64,000 nt of DNA. Origin: Neisseria sicca (lineage in GTDB: Bacteria > Pseudomonadota > Gammaproteobacteria > Burkholderiales > Neisseriaceae). Positions within the stretch are counted from its first letter, which is position 1. The number at the start of each line of letters is the position of its first letter. This document shows positions 45,700-55,076 of the stretch, piece by piece. The position numbers were made by a program, and so were the translations under genes. A model generated the notes under the pieces. It was not told the origin of the DNA. It made no database searches and saw only the letters and a program-made list of their open reading frames with translations. The DNA lies in the NCBI RefSeq assembly GCF_003044565.1, contig NZ_POXG01000004.1:124001-188000 (forward strand), in the 5' to 3' direction.

Positions 45700-46797
45700 A
45701 TGAATAAATTTTTCACCCACCCCATGCGGCCGTTTTTTGTCGGCGCGGCGGTACTTGCCATACTCGGCGTGTTGGTGTTTCTCATCAGCCCCGGTGCCAT
45801 CGTCTTGCACCGCCAAATCTTCTTAGAACTCATGCTGCCTGCGGCATACGGCGGTTTTCTGACTGCCGCCATGCTCGAATGGACGGGTTATAAAGGTCGT
45901 CTGAAACCTGTTGCTACTTTGATGGCGGCATTGTTGCTCGCCGCATCCGTCCTGTTGCCGTTTGCGACGCAAACCTCTTCGTTTTTCGTCGCCGCCTATT
46001 GGCTGGTGTTGCTGCTGTTCTGCGCCTGGCTGATTTGGCTCGACCGCAACACCGACAACTTTGCCCTGCTAATGTTACTTGCCGCGTTCACCGTTTTTCA
46101 GACGGCCTATGCCGTCAGCGGTGATTTGAACCTGTTGCGCGCGCAAGTGCATCTGAACATGGCGGCGGTCATGTTTGTATCCGTCCGCGTCAGCGTCCTT
46201 CTGGGCGCGGAAGCCCTTAAAGAATGTCGTCTGAAAGACCCCGTATTCATCCCCAACGTCGTCTATAAAAACATCGCCATCACCTTCCTGCTGCTGCACG
46301 CCGCCGCCGAGCTTTGGCTGCCCGCGCAAACCGCCGGTTTTACCGCGCTCGCCGTCGGCTTCATCCTGCTCGCCAAGCTGCGCGAACTGCACCATCACGA
46401 ACTCCTGCGCAAACACTACGTCCGCACTTATTACCTGCTCCAGCTTTTTGCCGCCGCAGGCTATCTGTGGACAGGCGCGGCGAAACTGCAAAACCTGCCT
46501 ACCTCCGCGCCCCTGCACCTGATTACCCTCGGCGGCATGATGGGCGGCGTGATGATGGTATGGCTGACTGCCGGACTGTGGCACAGCGGTTTTATCAAAC
46601 TCGACTACCCCAAACTCTGCCGCATCGCCGTCCCCATCCTTTTCGCCGCCGCCGTCTCGCGCGCTGTTTTAATGAACGTGAACCCGATATTCTTCATCAC
46701 CGTCCCCGCGATTCTGACCGCCGCCGTGTTCGTGCTTTATCTGTTGACGTTCGTACCAATCTTTCGGGCGAATGCGTTTACGGATGATCCGGAGTGA
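45700..46797 (+). CDS. NnrS family protein
   Basis: 365 residues with about ten to twelve membrane segments. It opens with FTHPMRPFFVGAAVLAILGV, as NnrS proteins do, and has HLNMAAVMFVSVRVSVLLGA and HLITLGGMMGGVMMVWL. NnrS is a haem- and copper-containing membrane protein linked to nitric oxide and nitrosative stress in other bacteria. A DUS inside the coding sequence gives GRLKP near residue 65 and a second gives CRLKD. It is probably a single-gene transcript. Confidence 0.88.
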   Translation: MNKFFTHPMRPFFVGAAVLAILGVLVFLISPGAIVLHRQIFLELMLPAAYGGFLTAAMLEWTGYKGRLKPVATLMAALLLAASVLLPFATQTSSFFVAAYWLVLLLFCAWLIWLDRNTDNFALLMLLAAFTVFQTAYAVSGDLNLLRAQVHLNMAAVMFVSVRVSVLLGAEALKECRLKDPVFIPNVVYKNIAITFLLLHAAAELWLPAQTAGFTALAVGFILLAKLRELHHHELLRKHYVRTYYLLQLFAAAGYLWTGAAKLQNLPTSAPLHLITLGGMMGGVMMVWLTAGLWHSGFIKLDYPKLCRIAVPILFAAAVSRAVLMNVNPIFFITVPAILTAAVFVLYLLTFVPIFRANAFTDDPE

Positions 46798-46849
46798 GTG
46801 TTTTCGTTTCATTCCCTATTCAATCGCAAGCCCTGTGTCGCCTTAAGTC

Positions 46850-46886
46850 AAAAGGTCGTCTGAAAACTAATTTCAGACAACCTTTT
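46850..46886. terminator. DUS inverted-repeat hairpin
   Basis: AAAAGGTCGTCTGAAAAC/TTTCAGACAACCTTTT; one base of the second arm differs. Shared by the convergent nnrS and ppk. Confidence 0.7.
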
Positions 46887-46900
46887 GTGTTGCTTAAGCG

Positions 46901-48958
46901 TTAACGCCCGTACATTTCCCACAAGCTTTCTTGCAGGCTGAAGGCGGGTTCGCCGTTTTCAGGTTGGGCGCGGAGGTAGCTGCCGTCGGGCTGCATCAGC
47001 CAGGCGCGGGTGTTGTCTTGCAGCGCCATTTCGATGCCTTCGTGGATGACGCGGGCTTTGAGTTCGGGTGTGAAAATCGGGGTGGCGACTTCGATGCGGC
47101 GGAAGAAGTTGCGCCCCATCCAGTCGGCGCTGGAGATGAAGGTGTCGTCCGCGCCGTTGTTGTGGAAGCAGTACACGCGCGAGTGTTCGAGCTGTCTGCC
47201 GATGATGGAGCGGACGCGGATGTTTTCAGACAGGCCTTTCACGCCGGGGCGCAGGGTACACATGCCGCGCACGATGAGGTCGATTTGCACGCCTGCGCTG
47301 CTGGCGCGGTAGAGGGCGTCGATGACGCCCGGCTCGATCAATGAATTCATTTTGGCTCGGATACGGGCGGGCTTGCCTGCTTTGGCGTGTTGGATTTCGC
47401 GCTCGATGCGGTCGATGACCATTTTGTGCAGGGTAAACGGGCTTTGGTAGAGCTTGTTCAGACGACCCGGTTTGCCCAAGCCTGTGATTTCCATAAAGAG
47501 GGTGTTCACGTCGGCGGTGATTTGGTCGTCGGCGGTGATGATGCCGAAGTCGGTGTAAATACGCGATGTGCCTTGATGGTAGTTGCCGGTACCGAGGTGG
47601 GCGTAGCGTTTGAGCGCACCGTTTTCGCGGCGGATGACGAGTGCCATTTTGGCGTGGATTTTGTAGCCGAATACGCCGTAAACGACGTGTGCGCCTGCGT
47701 TTTCAAGCTGTTGCGCCCAGTTGACGTTGTTGGCTTCGTCAAAACGCGCCATGAGTTCGACGACGACGGTTACTTGTTTGCCGGCAAGGGCGGCTTTCAT
47801 CAGGGCGCGGACGAGTTCGGAATTGCTGCCGGTGCGGTAGATGGTCATTTTGACGGCGAGGACGGCGGGGTCGGCGGCGGCTTCGCGTATCATGTGGACG
47901 ACGGGGTCGAAGGACTGATACGGATGATGCAGCAGGATGGGCGATTGTTTCGCCAGTTTGAAAATCGATCCGTTCTTGCGCAATGCTTTCAGACGACCTG
48001 CCCCGCGTGCGGGAAACTTGAGGTCGGGACGGTCAACCAAATCGGGTACGGCATTAAGGCGCACGAGGTTGACCGGGCCTTTGACTTGGTAAAGCTCGGC
48101 GGGGGTGAGTTTGAACTGGGCGAGCAGGAAGTCGTGGATGTGGGGCGGGCAGGTGTCGGCGACTTCGAGGCGCACGCCGTCGCCGTATTCACGGTCGTGC
48201 AATTCGTTTTGAATGGCGGCGCGCAGGTTTTTGAGGTCTTCTTCATCGACGGTCAGGTCGCTGTCGCGGGTGAGGCGGAACTGGTGGCAGCCTTTGACCG
48301 TCATGCCGGGGAAGAGTTTGCCGACGTGGGCGTGCAGGATGGAGGAAAGGAAGACGAAGCCGCTGCTGCCTTCGCACAATTCGGCAGGCAGGGGGACGAC
48401 GCGCGGCAGGATGCGCGGGGCTTGCACAATCGCCATGCCGGAGGGGCGGCCGAATGCGTCCGTACCTTCCAATTCGACGGCGAAGTTGAGCGATTTGTTC
48501 AGCGGACGCGGGAAGGGGTGCGACGGGTCGAGTCCGATGGGGGTGAGTATGGGCAGCAGTTCGGCGTCGAAATACTGCTCGATCCATTTTTGCTGTCCTT
48601 GCGTCCAGTTGCGGCGGCGGTAGAAGTGGATGCCTTGTTTGCCCAGTTCGGGCTGCAAGACTTCGTTGAACAGGCGGTATTGCTCCTGTATCAGCGCGTG
48701 TGCTTCGGCGGCGACGGCAGCGATGGTTTCAGACGGCGTGGTGCCGTTGTCCAAACGCTCGTGCGGATTCATTTTTTGCGCACGTTTGAGCCATGCCATG
48801 CGTACCTCGAAAAATTCGTCGAGATTGGAAGAGACGATGCACAAAAACCGCAAACGTTCCAAAAGCGGCACGTTTTCATCCTGCGCCTGCGCCAAAACGC
48901 GGCGATTGAAAGCGAGCAGGCTTAGTTCGCGGCAGAGGATGCGGTTTTGTTCGGGCAT
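46901..48958 (-). CDS. ppk: Polyphosphate kinase 1
   Basis: Makes polyphosphate from ATP at the membrane. 685 residues of usual length. N-terminal domain RELSLLAFNRRVLAQAQDEN and VSSNLDEFFEVRMAW; the phospho-acceptor histidine region in VYGVFGYKIHAKMALV; second histidine motif RYAHLGTGNYHQGTSRIYTD; C-terminal SADWMGRNFFRRIEV. A DUS inside the gene gives GRLKALRKN near residue 325. Start ATG 48958. Confidence 0.96.
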   Translation of the reverse strand: MPEQNRILCRELSLLAFNRRVLAQAQDENVPLLERLRFLCIVSSNLDEFFEVRMAWLKRAQKMNPHERLDNGTTPSETIAAVAAEAHALIQEQYRLFNEVLQPELGKQGIHFYRRRNWTQGQQKWIEQYFDAELLPILTPIGLDPSHPFPRPLNKSLNFAVELEGTDAFGRPSGMAIVQAPRILPRVVPLPAELCEGSSGFVFLSSILHAHVGKLFPGMTVKGCHQFRLTRDSDLTVDEEDLKNLRAAIQNELHDREYGDGVRLEVADTCPPHIHDFLLAQFKLTPAELYQVKGPVNLVRLNAVPDLVDRPDLKFPARGAGRLKALRKNGSIFKLAKQSPILLHHPYQSFDPVVHMIREAAADPAVLAVKMTIYRTGSNSELVRALMKAALAGKQVTVVVELMARFDEANNVNWAQQLENAGAHVVYGVFGYKIHAKMALVIRRENGALKRYAHLGTGNYHQGTSRIYTDFGIITADDQITADVNTLFMEITGLGKPGRLNKLYQSPFTLHKMVIDRIEREIQHAKAGKPARIRAKMNSLIEPGVIDALYRASSAGVQIDLIVRGMCTLRPGVKGLSENIRVRSIIGRQLEHSRVYCFHNNGADDTFISSADWMGRNFFRRIEVATPIFTPELKARVIHEGIEMALQDNTRAWLMQPDGSYLRAQPENGEPAFSLQESLWEMYGR

Positions 48959-49510
48959 GGTGTTCTCCTGAAGCGGGTTGGGCGGATAGTTAATTTGGGA
49001 GTATAGCGCGTTTCGGACGGGTGGGGCAGTAGTGCGGGATGGGCGGCTGGCTGATAGGGCGGGAGGTCGTCTGAAAAGGTAGATTCACTATAAAAGTAAT
49101 CGCATTTACAAAAGCAGGATTAAGATGAAAACCATAAAAATAGTCGTCTGAAAATGAATGTGCGAGTTTGCTTTATTGTTTCAGACAACCTTTTCATCAG
49201 AGGAAGATTCGCGGGCGAAGCCCACGCTACGGGTTTGTTGCGGTTGGGTTTAAACCGCTTCAAAATAATATAAGGTCGTCTGAAAAGGCAGATAGGGCGT
49301 TTCTGTATGAAGCAGTCTTTTCAGACGAGGTGCATAATAATGGTTATTATTCGTATAAATATTGTTTATTTTTATGGTAAATGGTATCGTTAGCGCGGTT
49401 TTTAAAATCAAACCGGTTTGCGTTTGCCCAAGCCGATTACCTTCGTTTTCAGACGACCTTTTTATCGTCTTTATGGCGTTTGTTTTTCTATCTGAATTAT
49501 TTTTTCCCTT
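48959..49510. other. Intergenic region between divergent ppk and fetC
   Basis: About 550 bases with several single DUS copies (near 49064, 49141, 49273 and an inverse at 49450) and a Fur-like palindrome at 49334. Short ORFs here cross the DUS copies and are not convincing. No fetA or fetB gene is present. Confidence 0.6.
49334..49350. promoter_or_regulatory. Possible Fur box
   Basis: ATAATAA TGG TTATTAT, a perfect 7-3-7 palindrome with the A/T composition of Fur sites, preceding an iron-siderophore transport operon. It starts 177 bases upstream of the fetC start codon. No clear promoter was assigned next to it. Confidence 0.4.
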
Positions 49511-50485
49511 ATGTCCGTCAAACCTTTATCTTTAAATTTAATCAACTGCTTTGTGCTGGTGGTGCTGTTTGTCGTCAGCCTGTCGGTGGGCGTCGGCGAT
49601 TTCCGCTGGGCGGATGTGTTTCGCTGGGCATTGTCTGACAGCACGGAACTGATGCTGGTCAGCCGCCTGCCGCGCACGTTTGCGATTGTGCTGACGGGGG
49701 CGTCGATGGCGGTGGCGGGGATGATTATGCAGATTTTGATGCGCAACCGTTTTGTCGAGCCGTCTATGGTGGGCGCAAGTCAGAGCGCGGCGTTGGGCGT
49801 GTTGGTTATGACGCTGGTGTTTCCCGCTGCCGGGCTGACAATGAAAATGTCGGTGGCGGCTGTGGCGGCGTTGGCGGGGATGCTGGTGTTTATGATGCTG
49901 ATACGGCGTTTGCCGCCAACGGCGCAGTTGATGGTGCCGTTGGTGGGGATTATTTTCGGCGGCGTTATCGAGGCGGTGGCGACGTTTATCGCGTATGAGT
50001 TTGAGATGATGCAGATGTTGAGCGTGTGGCAGCAGGGCGATTTTTCGGGCGTGCTGTTGGGGCGTTACGAATTGCTGTGGCTGACGGGCGGCTTGGCGTT
50101 GGCGGCGTATTTGATTGCCGACCAGCTGACGATTTTGGGCTTGGGCGAGACGGTGAGCGTGAATCTGGGTCTGAACCGGACGGCGGTGTTGTGGGTAGGT
50201 TTGGTGATTGTCGCGCTGATTACGTCGCTGGTGTTGGTAACGGTCGGCAATATTCCGTTTATCGGGCTGGTCGTGCCGAACATCATCAGCCGCCTGATGG
50301 GCGACAAGCTGCGCCAAAGCCTGCCTGCGGTGGCTTTGCTCGGCGCGTCGCTGGTGCTTTTGTGCGATATTTTGGGGCGCGTGATTGTGTTCCCGTTTGA
50401 GATTCCGGTCTCAACCGTGTTCGGTGTGTTGGGTACGGTGTTGTTCTTGTGGATTTTGTTGAGGAAGCCTGCCCATGTCGTCTGA
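49511..50485 (+). CDS. fetC: Ferric-siderophore ABC transporter permease, FetC-like
   Basis: 324 residues, FecCD-type permease with about nine membrane segments. Motifs: SRLPRTFAIVLTGASMAVAG, RNRFVEPSMVGASQSAALGV, GNIPFIGLVVPNIISRLMGD (the contact region for the ATPase). The sequence resembles the neisserial FetC as I remember it. It acts with FetD and the ATPase at 54248. The usual receptor gene fetA and binding-protein gene fetB are not upstream. The next gene overlaps by 11 bases. Confidence 0.8.
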   Translation: MSVKPLSLNLINCFVLVVLFVVSLSVGVGDFRWADVFRWALSDSTELMLVSRLPRTFAIVLTGASMAVAGMIMQILMRNRFVEPSMVGASQSAALGVLVMTLVFPAAGLTMKMSVAAVAALAGMLVFMMLIRRLPPTAQLMVPLVGIIFGGVIEAVATFIAYEFEMMQMLSVWQQGDFSGVLLGRYELLWLTGGLALAAYLIADQLTILGLGETVSVNLGLNRTAVLWVGLVIVALITSLVLVTVGNIPFIGLVVPNIISRLMGDKLRQSLPAVALLGASLVLLCDILGRVIVFPFEIPVSTVFGVLGTVLFLWILLRKPAHVV

Positions 50486-51473
50486 AAACAAGCGTAGTGC
50501 GCTTCGCTCAAACAAGGTTGCGTTTATGCAGGGTTCTTCCCGTCCGCTGTGGGCGGCGTTTATCTTGCTGTTGGCGTGTTGCACCTTGTTCCTGACTTTG
50601 AACATACAAGGCGATTGGGATTTTGTGTTGCAACTGCGGCTGACCAAACTGGCGGCTTTGCTGTTAGTGGCGTATGCGGTCGGGGTTTCGACCCAGCTTT
50701 TCCAAACGCTGACGAACAATCCGATTCTCACGCCTTCGATTTTGGGTTTTGATTCGCTGTATGTGTTTTTGCAAACACTTTTGCTGTTTGCCTTGGGCGG
50801 GGTGGGCTATACGTCGCTGCCGCTGACGGGCAAGTTCGGTTTTGAGCTGGTGATGATGATGGGCGGCTCGCTGCTTTTGTTTTACACACTCATCCGACAG
50901 GGCGGACGCGATTTGTCGCGCATGATTTTAATCGGCGTGATTTTCGGAATTTTGTTCCGCAGCCTCTCTTCGCTGCTGACGCGCATGATTGATCCGGAGG
51001 AATTTACGGCGGCGCAGGCGAATATGTTTGCGAACTTCAATACGGTCCACAGCGAACTTTTGGGCGTAGGCGCGCTGATTCTGCTGGCTAGCGTGGTGGC
51101 GGTTTGGCGCGAACGGCACCGTCTGGACGTTCATCTTTTGGGGCGCGACCAAACGATTAACTTGGGCATAAACTACACGCGCAATACCTTGTGGCTGCTG
51201 CTTTGGATTGCCGCACTGGTGGCGACGGCGACGGCGGTGGTCGGGCCGGTCAGTTTCTTCGGCCTGCTGGCTGCCGCGCTTGCCAACCATTTTGCCCCGA
51301 GCGTGCGCCATAGCGTGCGGCTGCCGATGACGGTGTGCGTTGGCGGTATTTTGTTGGTCGGCGGGCAAACCGTGTTCGAACACTTACTCGGCATGAAGGC
51401 GGTGTTGAGCGTGGTGGTTGAATTTGCCGGCGGGCTGGTGTTTTTGTATTTGGTGTTGAAACGCAAGCGCTAG
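50475..51473 (+). CDS. fetD: Ferric-siderophore ABC transporter permease, FetD-like
   Basis: 332 residues; a second FecCD-type permease, starting inside a DUS (the ATG at 50475 belongs to ATGTCGTCTGAAAA) and overlapping fetC by 11 bases. Conserved parts: RLTKLAALLLVAYAVGVSTQ, TNNPILTPSILGFDSLYVF, DVHLLGRDQTINLGINY, VGPVSFFGLLAAALANHF. The two permeases presumably form a heterodimer. A DUS follows the stop; the operon is then interrupted by two unrelated genes before the ATPase gene. Confidence 0.8.
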   Translation: MSSENKRSALRSNKVAFMQGSSRPLWAAFILLLACCTLFLTLNIQGDWDFVLQLRLTKLAALLLVAYAVGVSTQLFQTLTNNPILTPSILGFDSLYVFLQTLLLFALGGVGYTSLPLTGKFGFELVMMMGGSLLLFYTLIRQGGRDLSRMILIGVIFGILFRSLSSLLTRMIDPEEFTAAQANMFANFNTVHSELLGVGALILLASVVAVWRERHRLDVHLLGRDQTINLGINYTRNTLWLLLWIAALVATATAVVGPVSFFGLLAAALANHFAPSVRHSVRLPMTVCVGGILLVGGQTVFEHLLGMKAVLSVVVEFAGGLVFLYLVLKRKR

Positions 51474-51628
51474 GTCGTCTGAAAACTTTTCCAGCCTGAA
51501 TTCGAATGGCGTAAACCACTATTTCCAAACGGTATATTTTGTTTTGCGTGCCCTTGGATTTGATGGCGTGAATGAAACTAAATATCGAGTTCTTACTCAT
51601 AATAAGCATCACTATCAAGGTGCGTACT

Positions 51629-53494
51629 ATGAGTAAAGTGTTGAAATACCGTCCTGATTTGGACGGGATACGGGCATTGGCCGTTTTATCCGTCATCGTA
51701 TTTCATATCGATCCCCAATGGCTGCCGGGTGGTTTTTTGGGCGTGGATATGTTTTTCGTGTTGTCGGGCTATTTGATTACGACCATTATCAGCCGCGAGA
51801 TTAGCGACGGCAGCTTTTCGTTTCTCGAGTTTTATAAACGACGCGCCAAACGCATCTTGCCGGTCTTCGCCTGCGTATTGCTTTGCACGACGGTCGTTGC
51901 CGCCGTATGCTTTTTATCTTTCGATTTGCGCCAATACGTCAAATCCGCCGTCTATGCCTTGCTGTTTGCCGCCAATCTGTTTTTTGCGCGCCGTGGCGGT
52001 TATTTTGATGCGGATGCGACGGAAAAGCCGTTGCAGCACATTTGGTCGCTGTCGTTGGAAGAACAGTTTTACTTTATCTTCCCCGCGTTGCTGATTTTGT
52101 TTTTCCGTATCAGCAAACGGCGCAATGTGCGGACGTTTATCCTTTTGCTGATAGTCATCAGCCTGTTTTCCGCGCTGTTGCCGACCTTGGGCATGGAAGC
52201 GTATTTCCTGCCGCACGTACGCGCTTATGAGCTGTTGGTCGGTTCGCTGTTTGCCTTTATTCCGTCCGCCGAACAAAACGACAAAGCCAGTACGCCGCTG
52301 TTCGGATGGCTGATGATGGCGGTCATCGCCGCCACGCTGGTGCTGCCTTACGGCGTCCTGCCCGGTGCGGGAAACATCGAACGGCTGCTTTGCTGTCTGG
52401 CGGTTGGCGGTTTGATTTACTCGGGCAAATCATTGCAGATGCAGGAAGGTTTCAATACGTCCAAATTGTTGAGCCTCAAGCCGGTGGTGTTTATCGGGTT
52501 GATTTCGTATTCGCTGTATTTGTGGCACTGGGTGGTGTTGGCGATGATGCGTTACATTTATATGGACGCGCAGCTTCCGCTCGCCGCATCGGCGCTGGCT
52601 GTCATCATCATGTTGCTGTTGTCGGTGTTGTCTTATTATTTTGTGGAAACACCGGCGCGGAAGGTAAAGAATTTTACGACGGCGAAATTCAAATGGAGCA
52701 TGGCGGCTTATTTCGCGCTGCTGATTCCCGCGACAGCCTACCTGATGACCGCCAAACCCGCCGCGTTTGAAACCACTTTGTACAAGGCTGATGAAAGCAA
52801 AATCTGCGCGGACACGCTGACCAAAACCGACTGTGCCGTCGGTGCGGTCAACAAAAAGCCCGAAGTTTTGGTCATCGGCGACTCACATGCCGCCCATTTA
52901 AGCCCGTTTCTCGACATTGTCGGCAAAAAAGAAGGCTGGTCGGCAGACGTCATCACATCCAACAGCTGCGCCACCGCGTTCGGATTCGTCCTGCCCGACA
53001 GCGACCGACGCGCCGACCGCTGCAATCCGTATAACAGGTTTATCGAACAAAAAACCAAAGACTATCCTGTCATCATCATTTCGCAACGCTGGTTTCTCCA
53101 TACCGCCAAACCGGAATTTTTAGAACGGTTCAACACAATGCTGGAGGATTTGGTGAAGGCGGGCAAGCAAGTGTACGTTTTGGCGGATACGCCTATGGAC
53201 GGACAGCTGCCGTTGCGGCGTTATTACCTGAGACAAAATCTCGGTATCGACATTAATTATGTTTCAGAGGATAAAAAGGCAGAAATCCGCGATTCCGCCA
53301 AGTCGGAAGACGAAGTCGAAAAAATCGTGAAGCAGCACAGAAGCGTACAATGGGTGGACTTTATGCAGTACATCCCAGCGGACAAACTTATAGACGGGCT
53401 GCCGGTGTATTTCGATACCAACCACCTCAACCCGTTCGGTTCAAGTAAAATTGCCGAAATGTTTATCAACGATAAACGCACCCTGTTGAAATAA
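51629..53494 (+). CDS. Acyltransferase 3 / SGNH fused O-acetyltransferase (OatA-like)
   Basis: 621 residues from ATG 51629 (MSKVLKYRPDLDGIRALAVL); the frame is open 19 codons upstream. The N-terminal 370 or so residues hold about ten membrane segments of the acyltransferase 3 family (FHIDPQWLPGGFLGVDMFFV, LSGYLIT, SLSLEEQFYFIFPALLI). The C-terminal SGNH domain begins with VLVIGDSHAAHLSPF (catalytic serine) and has DTNHLNPFGSSKIAE (D and H). Related proteins O-acetylate lipooligosaccharide, capsule or peptidoglycan; the target is not known here. It interrupts the fet operon and is bordered by DUS. Confidence 0.85.
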   Translation: MSKVLKYRPDLDGIRALAVLSVIVFHIDPQWLPGGFLGVDMFFVLSGYLITTIISREISDGSFSFLEFYKRRAKRILPVFACVLLCTTVVAAVCFLSFDLRQYVKSAVYALLFAANLFFARRGGYFDADATEKPLQHIWSLSLEEQFYFIFPALLILFFRISKRRNVRTFILLLIVISLFSALLPTLGMEAYFLPHVRAYELLVGSLFAFIPSAEQNDKASTPLFGWLMMAVIAATLVLPYGVLPGAGNIERLLCCLAVGGLIYSGKSLQMQEGFNTSKLLSLKPVVFIGLISYSLYLWHWVVLAMMRYIYMDAQLPLAASALAVIIMLLLSVLSYYFVETPARKVKNFTTAKFKWSMAAYFALLIPATAYLMTAKPAAFETTLYKADESKICADTLTKTDCAVGAVNKKPEVLVIGDSHAAHLSPFLDIVGKKEGWSADVITSNSCATAFGFVLPDSDRRADRCNPYNRFIEQKTKDYPVIIISQRWFLHTAKPEFLERFNTMLEDLVKAGKQVYVLADTPMDGQLPLRRYYLRQNLGIDINYVSEDKKAEIRDSAKSEDEVEKIVKQHRSVQWVDFMQYIPADKLIDGLPVYFDTNHLNPFGSSKIAEMFINDKRTLLK

Positions 53495-53498
53495 GCAC

Positions 53499-53532
53499 AA
53501 AGGTCGTCTGAAAACAGATTCAGACGACCTCT
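53499..53532. terminator. DUS inverted-repeat hairpin
   Basis: AAAGGTCGTCTGAAA ACA GATTCAGACGACCTCTTT directly after the acyltransferase stop. The following gene starts 20 bases later. Confidence 0.75.
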
Positions 53533-53552
53533 TTAAAGTAAAAGGATACCGT

Positions 53553-54176
53553 ATGACTCAAGAACACTTTCCCGAATTTTTCGAGCAAGCCCCGACGCTG
53601 ATCGTCCAAGACGCGCTCGCCGAATTTCTCGGCGCGGCAGAGGAGGGCATCATGCAGTATCGCTACGCCGATGCCGTGCGTCTGTGCGGACATTCCTGTC
53701 CCACCGTCGCGGGCGCGTACCTCATGACGCTTAAAGGTCTGAAAGCACTTTACGGCAGCGACCTGCCGCAGCGTGGCGGAATTGAAGCCGCCATGCAGGG
53801 TGCGCGCGACGAAGGCACGGTCGGCGTTACCGCATCCGTCGTCCAACTCTTAACCGGCGCCGCTCCCGAAACCGGCTTCGGCGGCGTCGGCCCGCAAGGA
53901 CGCTTCGCCCGCCGCAACCTGTTGAGTTTCGATGCCGATATCGAAGGCACGCTGACCCTGCGCCGCAAAGACAACGGCAAAACCGTCACCGTCAGCCTCA
54001 ACGCCGCCATGCAGCCCTTTGCCCCCGAAATGCGCGACATCATGCCCAAAGCCGTCAGCGGCACCGCCACCGCAGAAGAACTCAAACGCTTCGGCGAACT
54101 CTGGCAGGCGCGTGTCAAAGCCTTCTTGATTGATTTGGCAGACAATCCCCAATTCGTCATCGTTCGCGAAATCTGA
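53553..54176 (+). CDS. FmdE family protein
   Basis: 207 residues. The FmdE core motif is visible near residue 45: RLCGHSCPTVAGAYLMTLKG, with the cysteine and histidine that bind metal in the family. Then RGGIEAAMQGARDEGTVGVT and PAD-like LRRKDNGKTVTVSL. FmdE family members are found with molybdenum or formylmethanofuran dehydrogenase genes in archaea; the role in Neisseria is unknown. It stands between two DUS pairs within the split fet operon. Confidence 0.75.
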   Translation: MTQEHFPEFFEQAPTLIVQDALAEFLGAAEEGIMQYRYADAVRLCGHSCPTVAGAYLMTLKGLKALYGSDLPQRGGIEAAMQGARDEGTVGVTASVVQLLTGAAPETGFGGVGPQGRFARRNLLSFDADIEGTLTLRRKDNGKTVTVSLNAAMQPFAPEMRDIMPKAVSGTATAEELKRFGELWQARVKAFLIDLADNPQFVIVREI

Positions 54177-54186
54177 AGTCCATCCT

Positions 54187-54223
54187 TTTCAGACGACCTC
54201 TAGTGTTCTGAGGTCGTCTGAAA
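54187..54223. repeat. DUS pair in everted arrangement
   Basis: TTTTCAGACGACCT, then about ten bases, then AGGTCGTCTGAAAAC: the two uptake sequences point towards their AGG ends. It stands between the FmdE-like and fetE genes. Confidence 0.7.
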
Positions 54224-54247
54224 ACAAATCCACACATCAAACCCATC

Positions 54248-55006
54248 ATGATTACCATCCGCAACGTCAGCTTCCACATCGGCGGCAGCCCCATCCTCGA
54301 CAATGTCAGCCTCGACATCCCCGAAGGCGGCATCACCGCGCTCATCGGCCCCAACGGCGCCGGCAAATCCACGCTCCTCTCTTTCATGGCGCGCCTCCGC
54401 CCGCTGGAGCAGGGCAGCATCAGCTACGCCGGCAAAGATGTTTCGACCACGCCTACCGCCGAGCTGGCAAAAACGCTCTCCATCCTGACCCAAGAAAACA
54501 GCGTCATGAGCCGAATCACAGTTCGCGACCTGCTCATGTTCGGGCGTTATCCCTACCACCAAGGCAGACCGACTCCCGAAGACCTCACCATCGTCGAAAA
54601 CGCACTTTCCGAGTTCAAGCTGGACAGCTTCGCCAACCGCTACCTGACCGAACTCTCCGGCGGACAACGCCAACGCGCCATGATTGCCATGGTCTTCTGC
54701 CAAAGCACCGATTACGTCCTCTTGGACGAACCGCTCAACAACCTCGATATGTACCACGCCCGCGCCCTCATGCAGCTGCTCCAACGGCTGACCCGTGAAC
54801 ACAAGCGCACCACCGTCGTCGTCCTGCACGACATCAACCAAGCCGCCGCCTACGCAGACCACGTCATCGCCATGAAAAACGGACAAGTCGCCATGACCGG
54901 TACGCCGAACGACATTTTTACCGCTGAAAATATTAAAGATTTGTTTGATATGGATGTGGACGTGTTGGACTATCAGGGCAAGAAACTGGTTGTCCATCAC
55001 GTTTGA
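54248..55006 (+). CDS. fetE: Ferric-siderophore ABC transporter ATP-binding protein, FetE-like
   Basis: 252 residues. Walker A GPNGAGKSTLLSF, signature LSGGQRQRAMIAM, Walker B DYVLLDEPLNNLDM, H-loop VVLHDINQAA. Subfamily FecE/FepC, which fits the FecCD permeases upstream (49511-51473). The three transport genes are on the same strand but separated by 2.8 kb of two foreign genes. Ends with a DUS hairpin. Confidence 0.82.
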   Translation: MITIRNVSFHIGGSPILDNVSLDIPEGGITALIGPNGAGKSTLLSFMARLRPLEQGSISYAGKDVSTTPTAELAKTLSILTQENSVMSRITVRDLLMFGRYPYHQGRPTPEDLTIVENALSEFKLDSFANRYLTELSGGQRQRAMIAMVFCQSTDYVLLDEPLNNLDMYHARALMQLLQRLTREHKRTTVVVLHDINQAAAYADHVIAMKNGQVAMTGTPNDIFTAENIKDLFDMDVDVLDYQGKKLVVHHV

Positions 55007-55018
55007 GGTACGGATGCG

Positions 55019-55052
55019 AAAAGGTCGTCTGAAAAATTTCAGACGACCTTTT
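55019..55052. terminator. DUS inverted-repeat hairpin
   Basis: AAAAGGTCGTCTGAAAAA/TTTCAGACGACCTTTT with nearly no loop, after fetE. Confidence 0.85.
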
Positions 55053-55076
55053 GTTGTATCCATCCTATTGGGGTTG

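Noticed and set aside
44488..45707. Two similar short ORFs (84 and 100 codons) around the cadD-type gene
   Set aside because: They are the two copies of the long direct repeat read as protein. Text such as NPLPRGE is typical of translated intergenic repeats.
47387..48925. Open frame of 512 codons on the plus strand
   Set aside because: Lies fully antisense to ppk, which is unmistakable. Composition (V, F, G, D, Q rich) is that of a mirror frame in GC-rich DNA.
49168..49638. Short ORFs between ppk and fetC, considered as a fetB remnant
   Set aside because: They cross DUS copies and show no lipoprotein signal or binding-protein motif.
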